Part shown: positions 1-11,600 of the stretch, piece after piece
How the letters are laid out: every line of letters starts with the position of its first letter
How positions within the stretch are numbered: position 1 is the first letter of the stretch
Program-made: the position numbers and the translations under genes
DNA from: Paramacrobiotus metropolitanus
Lineage: Eukaryota; Tardigrada; Eutardigrada; Parachela; Macrobiotidae
Reading direction: 5' to 3'
Assembly: GCF_019649055.1 (NCBI RefSeq)
Contig: NW_026570233.1
Location: forward strand, 1,302,001-1,366,000
Length of the DNA: 64,000 nucleotides
The notes under the pieces: model-generated
Database searches by the model: none
Seen by the model: the letters and a program-made list of their open reading frames with translations, nothing else
What the model was told of the DNA's origin: nothing

Positions 1-16
1 TGTACCACTGACTACG

Positions 17-1207
17 TCAGTCTTTAGTGCCTCCGCGACGGGCAAAACCGTACGAACGTTTCGGAATATCCTCGGGAATTTCCTTCTTGGGTCTACCACC
101 AGTACGAATAGCCCAACCACCGCCGCTGTTAAGGCTTCTCAACTCGCGCATTCCAGCTCGCGTTTTGACGACTTTCTGCTGCTTCTTCGGACTCTTTAAC
201 GCATCCTTACTGAGCACACTGCCAACTTCTGATAATATAGATTGTCTTCGTGGAATTGCTCTTTTACGTTCGACCTCTGACGCTGAAATGGCCTTAAGAC
301 GCTCAAATATTTGCTCCACTGCTTCACCGACATTTGAGCGAATACTCTTCTGTTCAACACGTTTTTCCTTCACGTTTAGCGGACTCATACGGCCTAGTTT
401 CGACAAAACAGACTGGCTCCGCGTAATCACTTTCTGGCTTTCAACGACTGAGGATGAGCTGCCTTTCGGACGAAAACGCATACTATCCATCGCTTCTCGC
501 ACATTTGCACCAACATTCTTCTACTTGACGGCTTCTTTGATGCCAGTAATTTTCACTTTCGGTGACCCAAAATCTATCTTGTCAATCTGATCACTATCCC
601 TTCCTTTCTTCAACTGCACAGGTCGTTCAGATCCCACATCCAAAGCTACACGCTTCTCCTTCTCATTTAGCGGACTCACACGGCCTCGCTTATGGGTTAA
701 TTTTCGATCATTGACAATCCATTCGCTTGCAACAACAGACTGGTTCTCATCTTCATCACAGGATACCGCGGGTAATTTCGGATGTAAGGATAGCCGAGAC
801 GATACACTCACAATTGGCCATCCTTCAACCTGCGTTGCCACATCGACTTTCGTCACTGGAGGTTTAGAGACCTGATTTTCCTTCTCATCGGGTTCAACAG
901 AGACAACTCTCGCTGGGCGTCCCACGCGTCTTTTCGGACCAACATACTTGACTGCCGTGCCCGATCCTGCTGGGCGACCGACTGTTCTCTTCTTCCGCGT
1001 TACTGGTGCCTTACGAACAACCGGTTTGACAGTATCAACACGGGACAACTTTCCATCCACAATCACCCAAGGACTTTTCTTCATAATCACGCTCTCTTTC
1101 ACCGTGGTTCGTTTCACAGAAATATGAACACCTTCCGACGCCTTAGGAGGAGATTTACTCCCAACAAATTCAACCGACACAAATGAATCAAAAGAATCGT
1201 CAGCCAT
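17..1207 (-). pseudogene. AT-hook-type basic protein ORF interrupted by one in-frame TAG
   Basis: One reading frame of about 397 codons runs from an ATG at 1207 to a TGA at 17 and is broken once, by TAG at 521-523. The two halves are exactly in frame and similar in composition, so this is one ORF and not two genes. The upstream half has two GRP cores in basic context (VGRPAGSG and RRVGRPARV), the signature of AT-hooks that bind the minor groove of AT-rich DNA. The phrase SPLN-x-KEKRV occurs once in each half, so the protein is internally repetitive. A third GGRPKK motif lies near the C-terminus. It sits downstream of, and on the same strand as, the Ty3/gypsy pol, so it may be an extra 3' ORF of that element or a separate host gene. 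Function is not known. The TAG could be decay, readthrough or error. Confidence 0.5.
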
Positions 1208-1888
1208 TTCCAGATAAGAACAGTCAGTAACAGTAAAAATGCCAATCGCAGTGAAACAAGGATAAGGTGTAAATTTAAAGAATTAAAAACCTCAACATTG
1301 ACAAAATTTGCAAGTCATACCGACACAGCTGATTTCGGAGCCTTCGGCTCACCACGCTACACACTGAAAAATTAACGCACGAATTTTCTTACTTTACTAC
1401 GGTAGGTTTTATTTGTTAACAACATTTCATGTAAAATTTTACTTTTAACTACTAATTCATATTTTCCTGAATTACTAAGTACTGAGGAGCTGATAACTCC
1501 GTTATTTTCACCTAATCATATTATTATTTGTTCAACATGAAGTACAGTACTTCAGCTCACTATCATCTTTTTAGGCGTTAAGACTGAACTGTATTATTAT
1601 GCATAATCCCTTCCGAAAACAATTTGGTACTTTCACCAAGAAAACTTTCACTTTCCTATCAACGTTTCTTTATTAATTCAGTGAAATATTCAAGTCACAA
1701 TTAGAAACGATAATCGCCACTTCCACCGCGGCACTAATAATTTTAAGATTGACACCTTTTCTGTAAAGAGTTCACTTTTCCAGTAATAATTTCACATAGA
1801 AAAATTATGATGTAATAATTATGTATTAAGAAACCACCTCGATTACAAATTTCATTATACGCAACATTACGGTAACTTTCTGAACTGG

Positions 1889-1934
1889 CCAGTGAATGGT
1901 GTGGAAAGATGACACCGGGGGGCGCCATCACTGG
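1889..1934. repeat. Nested hairpin repeat, copy 1 (partner at 3099-3126)
   Basis: An outer arm CCAGTG (1889-1894) pairs with CACTGG (1929-1934), and an inner arm GGTGT (1898-1902) pairs with ACACC (1912-1916). The core is repeated almost identically at 3099-3126, with the inner stem kept and the outer arm degraded. Confidence 0.6.
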
Positions 1935-3098
1935 CACATTTCGTTAGGCTTGTATTCATTTCGCTGCTCAAAACACTTTCTTACTGGAATTTTAAACAAA
2001 GCTAATTTCTCTGGACTACGAGATTCCATTTCTCAAATTATACAAAATCTATAGCTGTACTGCTCAGTTTTGAAAAGCCACTACACTAGGATTCTCACCA
2101 TACTATTATCAGAAATTACAATTTCTGCAACTAAATACCGAATTCCGTAATTATACTTAATTATAAGTAAAATTTACACTTTCCTATTTTGTATCCTTAC
2201 TACTGCACACTTGGCAAAAGAGGAAAAATAATGCATTACAAAAATTTATTTCAGAACTTGATACCGATTCACCCCGTGCATATTGCAAAGGTATTCTGAA
2301 TGTCGCACTCACTGCACCGCTACGAGTTTTTATCATCAGTTTATCTGATGCTGCTCGAGATGGCAGGTAATTACTGCTGTAATCTTAACATTTTTTAAAT
2401 TCCCATAAAAATTTGTAGAAATTAGTATCTCACTGAGTACTGAACTCTGTACACGTATTTATCCGTTAAATTTCGAATTACCCAATATTCATGGCTTTTA
2501 ACCCGTATACCATTCCGAATAAACAGTTCAATCGTAATTTTCACTCTGTGCAAAAATACAAAAATGTTAACATTTTCCACTTACAGTATTCAGTTATGAC
2601 GGTTATTTTAACAAACGGTTGCAAACCATGGTGGTATGCCATGACGTGAATCAAAGACCTACTGTGCATAGGAAAACTTCATTACAATCAAAAAGCACCA
2701 TGTTATAATTATTACAATATGTACCGTGGAGGTACATCGGTACAACTACCAATTACCGTCATAATTATGTACATATCCGCTACACCGCTTAGTCACTAAT
2801 TCACCGTGTCGAAACCAAGTTTTCATTTCTCAGCAAAAAGATTCATAAAAATTCCGAATAATTAATAATAAGAACCATGGTGGAGTGCCATGCCGTGATA
2901 TAACTATTTGAGAACCTTTTATCATATACCGGCTGAGTTTGTCTTATTCTCGAAACTCTGACTTCTCCTCTCAACAAAACCATACAATTTACATAGGCTA
3001 AATATTTCAGACAATCTGCTCGTCATTTATCAAAAATTGATATAAATCTCTCCGTAACATAAATTATCACACAATGTAAACGGCTGAAATTGCGGCTA

Positions 3099-3126
3099 GT
3101 GAATGGTGTGGAAAGGTGACACCAGG
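3099..3126. repeat. Nested hairpin repeat, copy 2
   Basis: Near-identical to the core of the sequence at 1889-1934, differing at a few positions. The GGTGT...ACACC stem is retained. Confidence 0.6.
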
Positions 3127-4523
3127 AGTCACCAACACCGTTACTGCCCAATATCGGTTGGATTTTCTCTCAATTCTTAAAACCGAAACATACTGTATAT
3201 TCACATTTCATTTACCAAACCTAAGTGTTCATTGATCCGGTAAAAGATAAAACCTCAATAATTTATCGATCAAAAGCTCGGGAAATTATATTTCATTCTG
3301 CTCAACGATAATTCTTCTTCGAAAATTATTAAAAATTATACTGCTGGGTATTCTATTTCAATTAAACGGGGTTTAAGGGTGGGTGGGACTATTTGTCCAC
3401 TTCCCGGGTTCATACAACAGAATAATGCCTATATTATTGATTCTGAGATTTCTGTAACTCGAAAGGTCATTACGTATTAGCCAACATATTTCCATTTCTT
3501 CAGAGGTTATAACCGTAAATCATTAATCGATTCCGCATATTTCAATTACATCACATTACCAAAACTTCCACTTATACGAGTTTTGCGTCAAGTTGCGCTG
3601 TACGCATTTTGTCTTCATAATCATAACTTATCCTCTATTCGCTGAAAATTACTGCATTTCTCTAGCTTCAAAGATATTTCAGAATTCATAGTAGATATTT
3701 TCCGCTCACCGTTGTAGTTCGATAAATATCAACAATTCTCTTAGCCAAGTACTATACTTAATACGCATTGCTTACCGCTCGTTCATATTCAAAACATTAT
3801 CCTTAAATTTGATCACTGCATAATTCTTTAAAAATATTACGTTTCGGTAAACTATATCGATACCTTTTTAATCCGACGACTTATATAACAGATCCATCGT
3901 TTGGGCGCATGACGTGAACTAAAAACTCCTGCTATGTTATATTTGAAAATTCTCGCTTCGTCATAACTGGTACTGACAGTCACACGATGAGATACTGCCG
4001 TACCATTGTCTGGAAAAGTTAATCTCTTCTAAAATTATCCATATTAGTGAGTTTCTCACAAATGCCGTTTAAGTAATTCAAATTATTCAATGTACTTCGC
4101 AAGCTCAAAATCTACAGATTTTACTGTGATAATAATTACTTCATATAATGACCAATCCTTTACTACGACTCACAACACCGCCTCACAGAATTATCACATA
4201 GGATTTACCATTGCTTCATGACAGAAACTGAGCTTTTTCAAAATTCAAAAACCCAACATTCATCATTACACCAATCCCAAACACTCTTCCATCACTTAAA
4301 TTTTACAGCCAATTTGATATCAGCTTAATTTCACGTTAATTAACAGAAATTTATTTTACTGTCGCCAAAATGCCGGTTTACGTTTCCACGTTTTCTAACA
4401 ACTCATAACAGCATACACCGTATGGACTAACCCAAATTTCAAATTTCAATCTAATATTCGAGTCAATAGGTTTCAACAAGCGATTTTTCGTAATAACCTA
4501 CTGAAGTATATTTCTTAAAAACT

Positions 4524-7500
4524 TTACGTTTTCTTCTTCGCTTTAGCCGGTTTTGCCGCTTTCGGTTGCATACCAAATTTTTCAACAGGCTTAATAATTC
4601 TACCGCTCTTAGTACGATTAATTACGCCTGGACTAGGAGCTAGCATCTGAATTTGTTCGGGTGTTAAGTCATTTTCCTTAAGTTCAGGGAACGTCGGTTC
4701 TGGTAACAGAACTCTCTCACTTTGTACTTCCATACCTTCTTTACATTTTAACGGTTTAGCAACCTTGTCCTCGGGCTCATTTTCTGACGCAAATTCGCGA
4801 AAAGTAAAGGGCTTCAATCTCGACACATGCGCTCTGTCACGTTTTACATTACCACGCGTATTCGAGGTCACAATATAATGCGCATCATCCACTTTCTTTT
4901 CAATGGTGTATCCTGCCGTCCATTTCGGTAATAAAGAATTATTCTTCCCCTTAGTTTGACCAATCTTATGCATCATTACCTGATCACCTACTTTATATTA
5001 AACAGCAATTTTATTTTCATCATACCTGATTTTATCCCTGAATTTATGCTGCAATTCATTAGTATGGACAAGATCCAAACACTCCGCTAAAGTCTGCTGT
5101 AGCTTCTGCACATACACATGTGCTGGAATAGGATACTTTTCGAGATCAACCTCCGGGATAAAATTATGAATAGGAAGACGCATCTTAGTACCGTACATTA
5201 TTTCGAAGGGTGAAAATCCAGTACGATTTACTACCTTGCTATTAAAAGCTGCACACAAACCGGGTAAAAATGAATCCCAATCTGTTTCCTTATCATTAAT
5301 ATACTTAGCGATAGCTTTCTTAGCTTCACCAACACGTTTCTCCACAAGGCCGTTGCCTTGCTGATGTCCGGCTGTAGTCGGAACATGCGTAGTATCCGTA
5401 AGTGCCATTAATTCCTTAAATACTTCAGACATAAAATTTGAACCACGGTCACTCGTAATACTGACCGGCATACCGAAAACCATACAAATTCTTTTATATA
5501 AAAATTGCGCTAACGTAAAAGCTTCAATAGTTTTCACAGCTTTCATTACTACGTATTTTGACCCATAATCTACTGCAATAATAATATTCTTATTTTCATT
5601 TTTACTGGTAGGGAGCGCTGGTGCAATATCAATTGCCCATGCTGAACGCGGTTCTACGATCGGGTTCGTCATCATATAACCGGGTGTTGCTGTGTTCTGC
5701 GGGTTGATCGCCTGACACTGCACACATGACTTACAATACTTCTCAATATCAATTCTCATACCAGGCCAATAAAAATGCCTATACATTCTCAAAAATGTCG
5801 GAGTGACACCTAAATGTGCACTATGTACTTTATCGTGATTTTCTTGAAGAAATTTCAATCGCCACTGAAAAGGTACATAAAACATGAAATATTCTTTGCC
5901 GTCCATGGTATATCGGTAATACAGTACTCCCTGTCTTAAAACTAATTTTTTCAGCTGCTTAGTTTCGAACGGTGCTAATTTAATACCATCAGCTTCCTTT
6001 TTAGCTGCTAAACGCCACCTCTGAATAGCAGGATCCTTAGACTGCTCATTTGCCCAAAACTGTGCCTTATCCTGTGGTACAAACATATACTGCTTAATTC
6101 CCGCCGGACCATTCTGGTCATTGGGAGTAAACGCTCTAACTTCCATAGTCATACACTGCAATCTACTAGACTCAATTTTAGCTTCGCGTAACCTCACTTT
6201 CTCGCACTGCCTTTGCAAATTCTCATCACCATTAAACGGTTCACCTTCCCTATAATCAACTTCTACATCCGACTCATTAGATGCCGGTTCCGGCTGATCA
6301 CCCGGATTACGCGATAATGCATCTGCTATAACGTTGTCTTTGCCTTTTACATACTCTGGCTTAATATTAAACTGCTGAAGATAGAGTGCCCATCGGCCGA
6401 TGCGACTACCCATATCTTTTAAATTATGCAAAAATGTTAACGCTTGATGGTCCGTGTGGACTTCAACGTACTTATCACCAATATAATGTTTCCATTTCTT
6501 AAAAGCTGAAACCAAACCAAAAGCTTCGAGTTCTGTCGGGAAATAATTTTTCTTCTGCGAACCAGATATTACTTTACTTAAAAATGCTACCGGTTTCCAC
6601 TCACCATTAATTTCCTGCTGCAATACTGCACCGACTGCTATTCTGCTCGCATCTACATGAATTTTCGTTTTAGCTTCCGGATCAAACCGTGCTAGTACCG
6701 GGGCTTCCATTAACGCTTTCTTGAGGGCTTTCATTGCTCCGTCCTGTTCCTGACCCCATTTAAATTGCGCTTTTTTAGGAATCAACCGCTGCAACGGTTC
6801 TGCCTTCTCCTGAAAGTGGTCAATAAACTGTCGGCAGTAACCGACCATACCCAAAAACCGCATAATATCTTTCCTGTCCTTGAACGGACCGAACTTCTGT
6901 ACCGCTTCCGTTTTCTCCGGATCACACGAAATTCCATCCTTGTCAACAACATGACCAAGAAAACTAATTTTATCAACAAAAAATTCACACTTCTCTGGAT
7001 TAATAGTCCAGCCACACTCTTCTAATCGTAACAGTAATTCTGCAATATCTTTCTTATGCTGTGCTTTATTCTTACTGTAACAAATAATATCATCAATAAA
7101 AACTAACGCATTCTTCCATTTAATACCAACAAGTGACAGGTCCATGGCGCGCTGAAAAGCCGCTGGAGCGTCTTTCATCCCGAAAGGTAGTACTGCATAC
7201 TGATACTGAAAGTCTTCACCTACCATAGTTGCTTTTTGCTTATCTTCATCCTTAAGCTTAATTTGCCAAAAACCGCTTTTAAATCAATTTTACTAAAACT
7301 GTAGCACCTCGAAGTGCGTTCAAAATATCATCGACTCTCGGTAACGGATAGCTACTTCCCAATAATTTAGTATTTAATTTACGAAAATCAACCGTCAACC
7401 TACGTGACCCATCCTTCTTTTTTACAATACAAATCGGACTCCCCACGGAGAATTCGTAGGTTCGATTATTCCGTCCTTAATCATCTCTTCAGTTTTAGAT

Positions 7501-8627
7501 CTTAACCACTTACGGTCTTCCAATGATGTGCGATACGGCGGAGACTTCACAGGCGGACTATCTCCCGTATTTACCGGATGCTCATAAATAGTACAACAGC
7601 CAACTGGCCTATCCTTAGTCGGTAACACACCTTTAGCCTTATACACTGACCGCTTAAAATCTGCTTTATCTTCCTCATTCGCTAAATTTCCAAATTTAAT
7701 TTTACTAAAAGTTTCTTCCGTTTCCTCGTCAATTATATTAGCATCGGGCATTTTATGAATATTCATAGCCATACACTCACAAGTGGTAGCTACACTACAT
7801 ACTGCATCGTGATAATTTTCCTTAAATTCTTTCGAGTCAACATTATAAACTTCTTCAACGAGCGATAAATTTCCCAGGTTAAAATTTTGATCAAATTCTA
7901 TACGTTCATCCGACATATTCATAACAGGTATACGGCAAAAGCCTTTTTCACTTACGTCGATAACACCGTCAAACAATAAAAGTTGACCGACTCGTCTACC
8001 TTAATATTCGAAATCATGTTCAACTAAGCCTTTACTTACCCAATCTGCAATTTCCTCATCCGACTTATTAATTTTCGCCCGAATTATTCCTTTCGTCCGA
8101 GGCTGAATACTGACTTCATTCTGTGGCACCAATTCAATCCTATTAAATTCTGCAATCGGCTTCGGCCGGTTTTGCCGTGTTTCCTCTAATGTCGGAATCT
8201 CATTCTGCGGTTCATTATCAGAATTTCCGTTCTGTTTTTCAGTACCCATACCTGTTCGCGTTTGCTGACCAGCTACGTTATTCGCGAATTTTTCTTTACG
8301 CACATTACCGCTTCTCTGCTTATTATTCGCAAATTTTGACGAATCAACCTTAGCTACTCCTGCCGGTAATTTCCTAGCTTTAGCTAACTTGCTCGCATCT
8401 AACTGTACCAAAGCGCGATGATCTGCCGCTGAGATCGGCGCTTTACCCATATAAACGTCCTGACTATCATTAGCCGGTACAAACTGCCCATTTACGAACT
8501 CGGCTGTGTTGTCTTCTAATAGCGCAAATCTATTAGAAAACTTCGGATCCGCCACACTGCGTACCATAATTGCTACCGGTATTCTGAGACAACGCTGCAC
8601 CTTGACGCATCTGATTACATAATTCAC
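4524..8627 (-). pseudogene. pol: Ty3/gypsy-type pol: RT, RNase H, integrase; broken by stops and frameshifts
   Basis: Polyprotein of an LTR retrotransposon that copies its RNA and inserts the DNA. Visible in order: a linker region (8627-7980); the start of RT with a SPWGV phrase (about 7450); the RT palm with LPFGMKDAPAAFQRAMD and the catalytic FIDD motif (about 7100); an RNase H-type segment with HVDAS and TDHQAL; an integrase H2C2 finger (HSAHLGV ... CVQCQ); the integrase core with WAIDIAP, SDRGSNF and GNGLVEK supplying the D,D,E residues; and a C-terminal segment with AHVSRLKPF (ending 4524). Breaks are an in-frame TAA at 8001-8003, two single-frame slips within RT near 7440 and 7280, and an in-frame TAA at 4998-5000 just before the integrase tail. 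The frame at 8627 overlaps the gag-protease frame by 95 nt and lies at +1 to it, the geometry of Ty3-type programmed frameshifting. The copy is probably inactive. Confidence 0.9.
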
Positions 8628-11600
8628 ACTCTCGTTCTACTTGATCAATTTGTAGCAACATATCAAACCAATAAAAGTTTTCAACCAAGTAGCGATAAGT
8701 CGTCGTACCTTGCAATAAATTATCGTGCTTAATAGCAAAATGTACGCTCTGAATTAGTTTCACTCTCCAGTTAAATGGGACAAAAAGTCTCGGGTTAGAG
8801 GCTCTAGCGTCATTTTTACGATATATCACACCATCACGTACCGTAAAATCATTAATTTCTTCTCTTATGAATTTAGTATCCGCTTTTTCTGGGTGGGTAA
8901 ACATATGATACCAACTCTTCGAATCCTTCTGAATTTTCTGCTGTTCACGCCAGAATTTAATATCAAGAAATTCATCAAACGAGGGAATATAATCCTTAAA
9001 TTTCGGATCTACCCGCGGAGTCATCCAATTTTTAAAATTAGTATCTCTCTTAACACGTTGAGGCATACCTCTACATTGTGCTTCAATATTATTCCGAAAA
9101 TTTCCGCTACCGCTGCCACGCTGGTTTACTGACACAATATTCAACGTTTTACCACCAACAGTTAATTCTTGAACTCTCCTCTCAACTGGCTGTTTTGTAC
9201 TCGTATTCTGATTAGACTGAGAATTTCGCACGTTATTGCCTGTACGTTTCGTCACTGAATTACCGGGCGGTGCTCCTGCTGAACTACCAGCTATACCCCC
9301 GCAAACTTGACCACTGCTTCCGGAAAACTGAGGACTAATAATATTATCCGACCAAGACTGATTCTTATACCCCCGCAAACTTGCTTGCGTCCGTCCCTGA
9401 TTCACGTTTTCCGACTGTTTAAAATTATTAGCAAAATTTACTTTCGTTTTTCCAATAGGTTTGCGAATTTTTGCAGAATTAGCATTAATCGCATACGAAT
9501 CTATGGGCGGGTTATTATTCTGAATTTCTTCATCAAAATCGAACGATTCTGGCTCTCTCGGCCATCTTACGTTAGCATCATTCAATCCAGCCTGACTCCA
9601 CTCTTTTGGTGCGTCGGCGAAAATGTTATGTGCTGTTTCATACGTTACAAATTCAGCATTTTCAGCATAAGGTGCAAGCCCCAAAGGCCTCGTACGTAAT
9701 AACGCCGGGATTGCTGGAGTTTCCAAAATGTATGGCGCTGCTGCGGGATTAAAGTGATGAAATTTAATCATCTCATCAAACCTATACCTAGTACGCTTTG
9801 TATACGCATGACGCTCCTCGTCTCGGCAACAAAGACGCAAAGACATAGTGTTAAAATCAAGCGCAAATGGTTTCCCAGAAAGGAAATCCATTCCCAAAAT
9901 GATATGATCACGATCAACTTTGGAACTAACTGTACACGTATGTTCAAAAATCGTACCAAATTCACGAATCGTAATTAATGCAGATAAAGGCTCCACCTTA
10001 CATAAATTTTCATATGCAGAATCTACCATCATTTCTTCCATATGGTCATCGCACCGCATAACTGCTAAACCCATCTTTTGAGCTAACTTGAGCGGAATTA
10101 TCGAAATACTTGCCCCAGTATCGATCATGACCTTGGACTGCCGGTGATTAACATTGAGCACACACATCCATGTTTGTGCATCAATCGTCGGCTTATGCAT
10201 ATCCAGATTAGAAACTTGGACTTGAGATAAGTCCACATTTACCGCGACGTTATTTCGCTTTTTACCTTTCCTCAACGAATTAGTATTATAACTCGATTCG
10301 ATCATATTATTCTGAACACTATTTCTTTCCGTACACTCTTGACCTGCCAACACGTTTTGGTTTTCGGACGACCAACCATCATTCTGTTGCTCATTATCGG
10401 AATAATTTACATCAATTACCGGTTGAAGGTTTTCCTGGTAATTATTACCCATAACTGTCGGTTCAACGGCACTCGGATCTGCCTGATAATTATTATTTGC
10501 CTCAACCTGTTGCTCAATATCGCAGTTTTCAAAATTATTTCCTGGCTGATCCGCATAAGTAATAATTTCCTGAGGACTGCTGCCTAAACCGGCCTGAAAA
10601 TCGTTCTCTAAATCTGCCTGATAACCGCCGTCTTCATCGCTATGAAACTGCTCGTTTTCGGCCACGGTAAAACTCCGACCCAAATTGATTTCCACTTTCT
10701 CAAAATCACGCATTACTTGAGTTAACTCATGCTGATTAACAGTTTTCCTCACGAACAATTTTTCATACCAATCAAGTTTGTTCGGGTTCAGTCCCTCTAA
10801 CAAAATACTGACTCTCTCTTCCTCCGATAATTTCAATTCTTCAAACCACAGTATAAAACTGTCCACATAACTATCCACTGTATCATTTTCACTGAATTTT
10901 CGAGCTGACATTTCTCGCCTTATTTCTTGCGACGTGAACGAGTCATTAAAATGTTCCAAAATTTCTTTCTTATAAAAATTTTCCCAGGATTTATTTGGTT
11001 TATCTCTTACCAAATTTTGAAACCACACAACTGCATTGCCTTCCAAAGCGGCTAATACTTGACGACATGTCATATTATCATTCCAGTCATTACAAGTACG
11101 ACACTGCTCGACTTGTAAGAGCCATTCACGGACTGAACCGGATTTCATTTTACCACTGTATGATTGTAATTTCATTATTTCGTTGCGATCAGAAAAATTT
11201 TTATTTACATTCTGTATCAGTTTCATTATTTCCGAAAATTCACCAGTATCTGCAGGTCCATTTACCTGCTGTGAAACATGGTCATTTCTTGACCTTCTTA
11301 CCTGATTCGGACGATTTCCGTCTTCGACTGCACTATTGTGCTGTGCTGCGTTATGACCGACCTGTGTCCTTTGCTGATTTATCCGCTCAATTACTTCATC
11401 ATTTTCCACTTGAAATCTTACTTCCTTGAACTGGGTCTCAATACCCGGTACTGACCGATTAGGTTGTACTCCGTACTGCTTAGGTACGTTCTCCCTTTCC
11501 ACAGGTGATTCCAACTGGCCAACCGGGAGAGTTTCACCCCCGCAAACTTTACTACCACCGTTCGGGGAAAATTCACCCCCGCAAACTTGATATGCGCCGG

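Larger units (their letters stand above)
1208..4523. other. AT-rich non-coding tract between integrase and the AT-hook ORF
   Basis: About 3.3 kb with no credible coding frame on either strand. It holds two related hairpin sequences (1889-1934 and 3099-3126) and three copies of a roughly 30-40 bp motif (2624-2660, 2871-2899, 3893-3929) that also occurs at the candidate LTR/primer-binding junction near 14.8 kb. It is probably 3' non-coding sequence of the retrotransposon or nested LTR debris. I could not recognise a 3' LTR copy matching 14.8-15.7 kb. Confidence 0.5.

Noticed and set aside
27-590. 187-residue plus-strand ORF
   Set aside because: It is the antisense of the AT-hook ORF and has the composition of a shadow frame.
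2643-4500. A 3' LTR copy matching 14.8-15.7 kb
   Set aside because: Only the short CATGACGTGAA-containing word matches; no longer alignment is visible by eye.
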